Assembly: GCA_045589235.1 (NCBI GenBank)
Contig: JAZNOR010000032.1
Location: 1 to 18,096, forward strand
Source: RGIG7332 sp045589235
Lineage (GTDB): Bacteria > Bacillota > Clostridia > Oscillospirales > JAAYXM01
Length of the DNA stretch: 18,096 bases
Direction: 5' to 3'
A program made the position numbers and the translations under genes. Under the pieces are notes generated by a model. That model saw only the letters and a list, made by a program, of their open reading frames with translations. It searched no databases and was not told where the DNA came from. Shown here piece after piece: positions 15,325-18,096 of this stretch. The first letter of the stretch is position 1, and every line of letters starts with the position of its first letter.

Positions 15325-16720
15325 AGCAGTAATAGGGCTTGAAGTCCACGCAGAACTTAATACCAAAACAAAAATGTACTGTCGCTGCGAAAATGCTTTT
15401 GGAGGTGAGCCGAACACGCGTGTTTGCCCTGTTTGCACGGGTATGCCTGGTGTTCTACCAAGTCTTAATCGTGATGCAGTTATAAAAGCAATAGTGGCAG
15501 GTCGCATGATGAATTGTGAAATTGCAACGGCAATTCATCAAAGTCGTAAGCATTACCGCTATCCGGATCTTCCTAAAGGCTTTCAGACATCGCAGTTTGA
15601 GACGCCGTTATGTATAAACGGAAGTTTTGACTTTTTCTGTGAAGATAAGCTGTGCACGGCTAAAATAAGACAAATTCATATCGAAGAAGATGCAGGAAAG
15701 TTAATTCACGATGGTGATACCACTTTTGTTGACTATAACCGATGCGGTGTACCGCTTATCGAAATTGTGACAGAGCCGTGTTTTAACTCATCGGATGAGG
15801 CTGTTTCTTTTCTGGAAGCAGTTAGAATTATGCTTTTGGACCTTGATATTTCTGATTGCAGAATGGAAGAGGGATCTTTGCGCGCTGATGTTAATGTTTC
15901 ATTACGCAAGAAAGGTGAGAACGTGCTTAATTCGCGTGTTGAAATGAAAAATCTTGCAACATTTTCAGGTGCAAGACGTGCGATTGACTATGAAATAGAC
16001 AGACAGATTAAAATTCTTGAACGTAGCGAAAAGGTTTTCTCGCTAACAAGACGCTGGGATGATGAAAAGCGAGTTGCAACAACGATGCGCGACAAAGAGA
16101 GTGCAAGTGACTATCGCTTTATGCCTGAGCCGGATATTCCGTGTATTAAAATTCCGGAAATAGAGCTTAACCTGCCTGAAAGTGAAGCATCAAGAAGAAC
16201 GAGACTTTTAAAGCATCTGAGCTTTTCGCAGGCGAGTGACTTGTCACTTGACTTACATATGACCGAATTTTTTGATAAAACAGTAGAATGTGGCGCTGAG
16301 CCGAAAACTACGGCAAATTGGCTTTTAGGAGTTGTCGCCCAACTCAGCAATGAGCACAACATTGCAGTTTATAATTCAAAGCTTTCAGAGCGTGCGCTTT
16401 ATGAAACAATTAATCTGATTGAATGTAAAAAAATCACAGGCGACGGAGCAAAGACGGTTGTTCGTGAGCTTTTTGAAAACGGTGGCGATGTAGCGGAAAT
16501 TGTGAAAAGATTTAATTTAGAAATTGTTGTTGACGAAAAGCTGTATGGTGAAATTGTTTCTGCTGTGATTTCTGAAAATCCTAAAGCAATAGCAGATTAC
16601 AAGGCAGGAAAGGGAAGTGCACTCGGATTTTTTATCGGGCAATGCATGCGCCGTATTGGTGCCGGTGCAGATGCAACACTTTTTAGAAATAAAATTTTGG
16701 AAGAACTTGGGAGGGTATAG
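15314..16720 (+). CDS. gatB: Asp-tRNA(Asn)/Glu-tRNA(Gln) amidotransferase subunit B
   Basis: GatB binds the mischarged tRNA, activates its side-chain carboxyl with ATP and performs amidation with ammonia from GatA. The 468-residue product has EAVIGLEVHAEL (4-15), a cysteine cluster C23, C25, C38, C41 fitting the zinc site, RKHYRYPDLPKGFQTSQFE, IHIEEDAGKLIHD, VDYNRCGVPLIEIVTEP, MEEGSLRADVNVSLR, DYRFMPEPD, and the C-terminal YqeY-like tail domain (about 330-468). The tail ends in GAGADATLFRNKILEEL, where most GatB proteins have a GxANP motif. I start at ATG 15314, within the gatA end, because GAGGAGGTG at 15298-15306 is ideally placed (GGAGG 9 bases upstream) and the protein then opens like other GatB. 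The upstream ATG 15236 would add 26 unconserved residues. Confidence 0.96.
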   Translation: MEFEAVIGLEVHAELNTKTKMYCRCENAFGGEPNTRVCPVCTGMPGVLPSLNRDAVIKAIVAGRMMNCEIATAIHQSRKHYRYPDLPKGFQTSQFETPLCINGSFDFFCEDKLCTAKIRQIHIEEDAGKLIHDGDTTFVDYNRCGVPLIEIVTEPCFNSSDEAVSFLEAVRIMLLDLDISDCRMEEGSLRADVNVSLRKKGENVLNSRVEMKNLATFSGARRAIDYEIDRQIKILERSEKVFSLTRRWDDEKRVATTMRDKESASDYRFMPEPDIPCIKIPEIELNLPESEASRRTRLLKHLSFSQASDLSLDLHMTEFFDKTVECGAEPKTTANWLLGVVAQLSNEHNIAVYNSKLSERALYETINLIECKKITGDGAKTVVRELFENGGDVAEIVKRFNLEIVVDEKLYGEIVSAVISENPKAIADYKAGKGSALGFFIGQCMRRIGAGADATLFRNKILEELGRV

Positions 16721-16724
16721 CTTT

Positions 16725-17234
16725 ATGCCAATGATGTATGGAAACTACGTTTTTAAAACAGACTTGAACCTAGAAGACTTTAAGGAGCTAAGCTGGCTTC
16801 TTGTTAAAAAATCTATGATTTTTCTCGTTTTGTGTATAGATTTATTTTTCTGTTATACAATGTACAAGCCGCTTGGTAAAAACCTTTTAATTCTTGCAGC
16901 AATTTTTGTTGTACTTTTTATTGCATTGTATTTTTTTGAAAAAGTCTATATCAACTGGCGTGCAAAGAAAATTTTCAATGCAAATACGGTGTCCCGTGAA
17001 ATAACATTGACGTTAAGCGATACCGGAATTTTGCAAACATCAAGAAAAGGTGAAACGGAGCTTTTATGGAAAGATGTTTTAAAGGTTTGTTCAACTAAAA
17101 ATATTTATTTTATTTTCTTAAATAAAAAACAAGCGTTTTACTTTCCAAAGCGTAGTTTTAAAGACCGTGACGATGAGAAGCAGTTTTGCGACATCATAAT
17201 AGAAAAGGTAGAGCCAGTAAAAGTAAGGTTTTAA
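16725..17234 (+). CDS. YcxB-like two-TM membrane protein
   Basis: This is a 169-residue protein of unknown function. After a short N-terminal stretch there are two hydrophobic helices (about 29-46 and 53-71). A cytoplasmic domain follows (about 85-165) with the pattern of the YcxB-like C-terminal family: a strand with ITLTLSDTGILQTS, then TELLWKDVLKV, then IYFIFLNKKQAFYFPKRSF (127-145) and a closing helix DEKQFCDIIIEKV. I start at ATG 16725 because GGGAGGG at 16709-16715 is well placed. Longer readings into gatB would be unconserved. It follows gatB by 4 bases and ends just before a strong terminator, so it is probably the last gene of the ligA-gatCAB unit. No link to tRNA amidation is evident from the sequence. 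Confidence 0.75.
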   Translation: MPMMYGNYVFKTDLNLEDFKELSWLLVKKSMIFLVLCIDLFFCYTMYKPLGKNLLILAAIFVVLFIALYFFEKVYINWRAKKIFNANTVSREITLTLSDTGILQTSRKGETELLWKDVLKVCSTKNIYFIFLNKKQAFYFPKRSFKDRDDEKQFCDIIIEKVEPVKVRF

Positions 17235-17273
17235 TAACAAAAAGCCATCCTATCGGATGGCTTTTTTGTTATT
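17233..17273. terminator. Bidirectional intrinsic terminator between convergent genes
   Basis: The core stem pairs GCCATCC (17244-17250) with GGATGGC (17255-17261) around a TATC loop. An A5 run (17239-17243) lies on the left and a T6 run (17262-17267) on the right, giving a T-tract on both strands. Pairing can extend outward to 17233 and 17273 with one bulged T. It lies between the YcxB-like gene and prs and overlaps the stop codons of both. Confidence 0.92.
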
Positions 17274-18096
17274 TCTGATATTCAGCAAGAATCTTTTTAA
17301 TCTTCTCAGACGGGCTTAAAAGCGAGCTGATTGATAAGTCATGGTTTAATGTATCAATAATAAGTGATAAGAATTTTGACATATCAACGTTAACATACCA
17401 CGGAGCACTTAAAACTTCCGCCGGACGGTAGTTTAAGTTTGTTGTAAATACGCGGGTAATAACGCCTTCTTCATAGCACTTGTCAAATGATTTTGTTCCT
17501 TCTGTAAAGAGACCAAATGTAGTTGCAATAAAAATTCGGTTAGCATTTCTGCGCTTGAGTTCATATGCGATATCGATAACCGAATCACCTGATGAAATCA
17601 TATCGTCTATAATGAGAACGTCTTTGCCTTCTACTGAATCACCTAAGAATTCGTGGCTTACAATCGGGTTGCGACCGTTTACTATTCTTGAATAGTCACG
17701 GCGTTTATAGAACATACCAACGTCAAGACCAAGAACACTTGCGAAGTAAAGTGAGCGATGCATACCACCTTCGTCAGGGCTGATAACAACCATTTTATCT
17801 TTGTTGATTTCAAGGTCCGGAATTTCGTGGAGAAGTGCTTTGATAATTTGATATGTAGGCATAATATTCTCAAAACCGGTCAGAGGAATTGCATTCTGAA
17901 CACGCGGGTCATGAGCGTCAAATGTGATAATGTTTGCAACGCCAAGATGCTCAAGCTCCTGAAGTGCGAGTGCGCAATCGAGTGATTCACGGTCTGATTT
18001 CTTGTGCTGACGGCTTTCATATAAAAGCGGCATAATTACCGTGATGCGATGGGCTTTACCGCTTGCAGCAGCGATAATGCGCTTAATATCCTGGAA
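17269..18096 (-). CDS. prs: Ribose-phosphate pyrophosphokinase (PRPP synthetase), 3' part
   Basis: This enzyme makes 5-phosphoribosyl 1-diphosphate from ribose 5-phosphate and ATP for nucleotide, histidine and NAD synthesis. The frame is open to the window edge, so 275 residues are visible and the N-terminus lies outside. Upstream of the first visible ATG (18033) the frame continues with FQDIKRIIAAASGKAHRITV, which belongs to the family, so ATG 18033 is internal. Visible motifs, from the first visible codon, are LLYESRQHKKSDRESLDC (24-41), FDAHDPRVQNAIP (59-71), VISPDEGG (104-111), GMFYKRRDYSRIVNGRNP (127-144) and the PRPP loop DDMISSGDS (164-172; bases 17581-17607). The loop differs from the classical DDxxDTAGT loop of B. 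subtilis Prs. That places it in a divergent subfamily I associate with clostridia. It converges on the YcxB-like gene. Confidence 0.93.
   Translation of the reverse strand, partial: FQDIKRIIAAASGKAHRITVIMPLLYESRQHKKSDRESLDCALALQELEHLGVANIITFDAHDPRVQNAIPLTGFENIMPTYQIIKALLHEIPDLEINKDKMVVISPDEGGMHRSLYFASVLGLDVGMFYKRRDYSRIVNGRNPIVSHEFLGDSVEGKDVLIIDDMISSGDSVIDIAYELKRRNANRIFIATTFGLFTEGTKSFDKCYEEGVITRVFTTNLNYRPAEVLSAPWYVNVDMSKFLSLIIDTLNHDLSISSLLSPSEKIKKILAEYQK

Overview
This window is a gene-dense, AT-rich stretch of bacterial chromosome (about 40% G+C by eye). It carries 18 protein genes. Seventeen are on the + strand and one, at the right edge, is on the - strand. Strong AGGAGG-type ribosome sites, GTG and TTG starts, the order nusB...xseA-xseB-ispA-dxs-tlyA-argR-recN, a GatCAB amidotransferase and a YunB-family sporulation gene all point to a low-GC Firmicute. 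It is most likely an anaerobic member of the Clostridia related to endospore formers; I cannot name a genus. I see no mobile element, CRISPR array, rRNA or tRNA gene.

Region 1 (1-11202) is one long, tightly packed gene train. It runs nusB (transcription antitermination), a TsaD/Kae1-like protein, xseA and xseB (exonuclease VII), ispA (farnesyl diphosphate synthesis), a small membrane protein of the divergent PAP2/DUF212 family, dxs (first step of the MEP isoprenoid pathway), tlyA (rRNA methyltransferase), nadK (NADP synthesis), argR (arginine repressor), recN (recombination repair) and tyrS (tyrosyl-tRNA synthetase). Most junctions are 0-5 bases or overlap, so co-transcription and translational coupling are likely. 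A good extended -10 promoter lies before dxs. The train ends at a clear intrinsic terminator after tyrS.

Region 2 (11203-17267) starts with yunB, whose ribosome site lies inside the 3' arm of the tyrS terminator. A candidate promoter then precedes ligA (NAD-dependent DNA ligase), a very short gatC-like gene, gatA, gatB and a two-TM YcxB-like membrane protein. It ends at a hairpin that works as a terminator in both directions.

Region 3 (17269-18096) is the 3' part of a convergent ribose-phosphate pyrophosphokinase gene (prs) that runs off the window.

Most of the window is conserved housekeeping. The points most worth checking are: a minimal 58-residue GatC-like protein, easily missed in annotation, coupled to an unusually compact GatA; the yunB ribosome site buried in the tyrS terminator; the TsaD-like protein in the nusB-xseA slot, where Bacillus has folD; the absence of spoIVB-spo0A after recN; and a PRPP synthetase with a non-classical PRPP loop. 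I did not find a convincing wholly new system.
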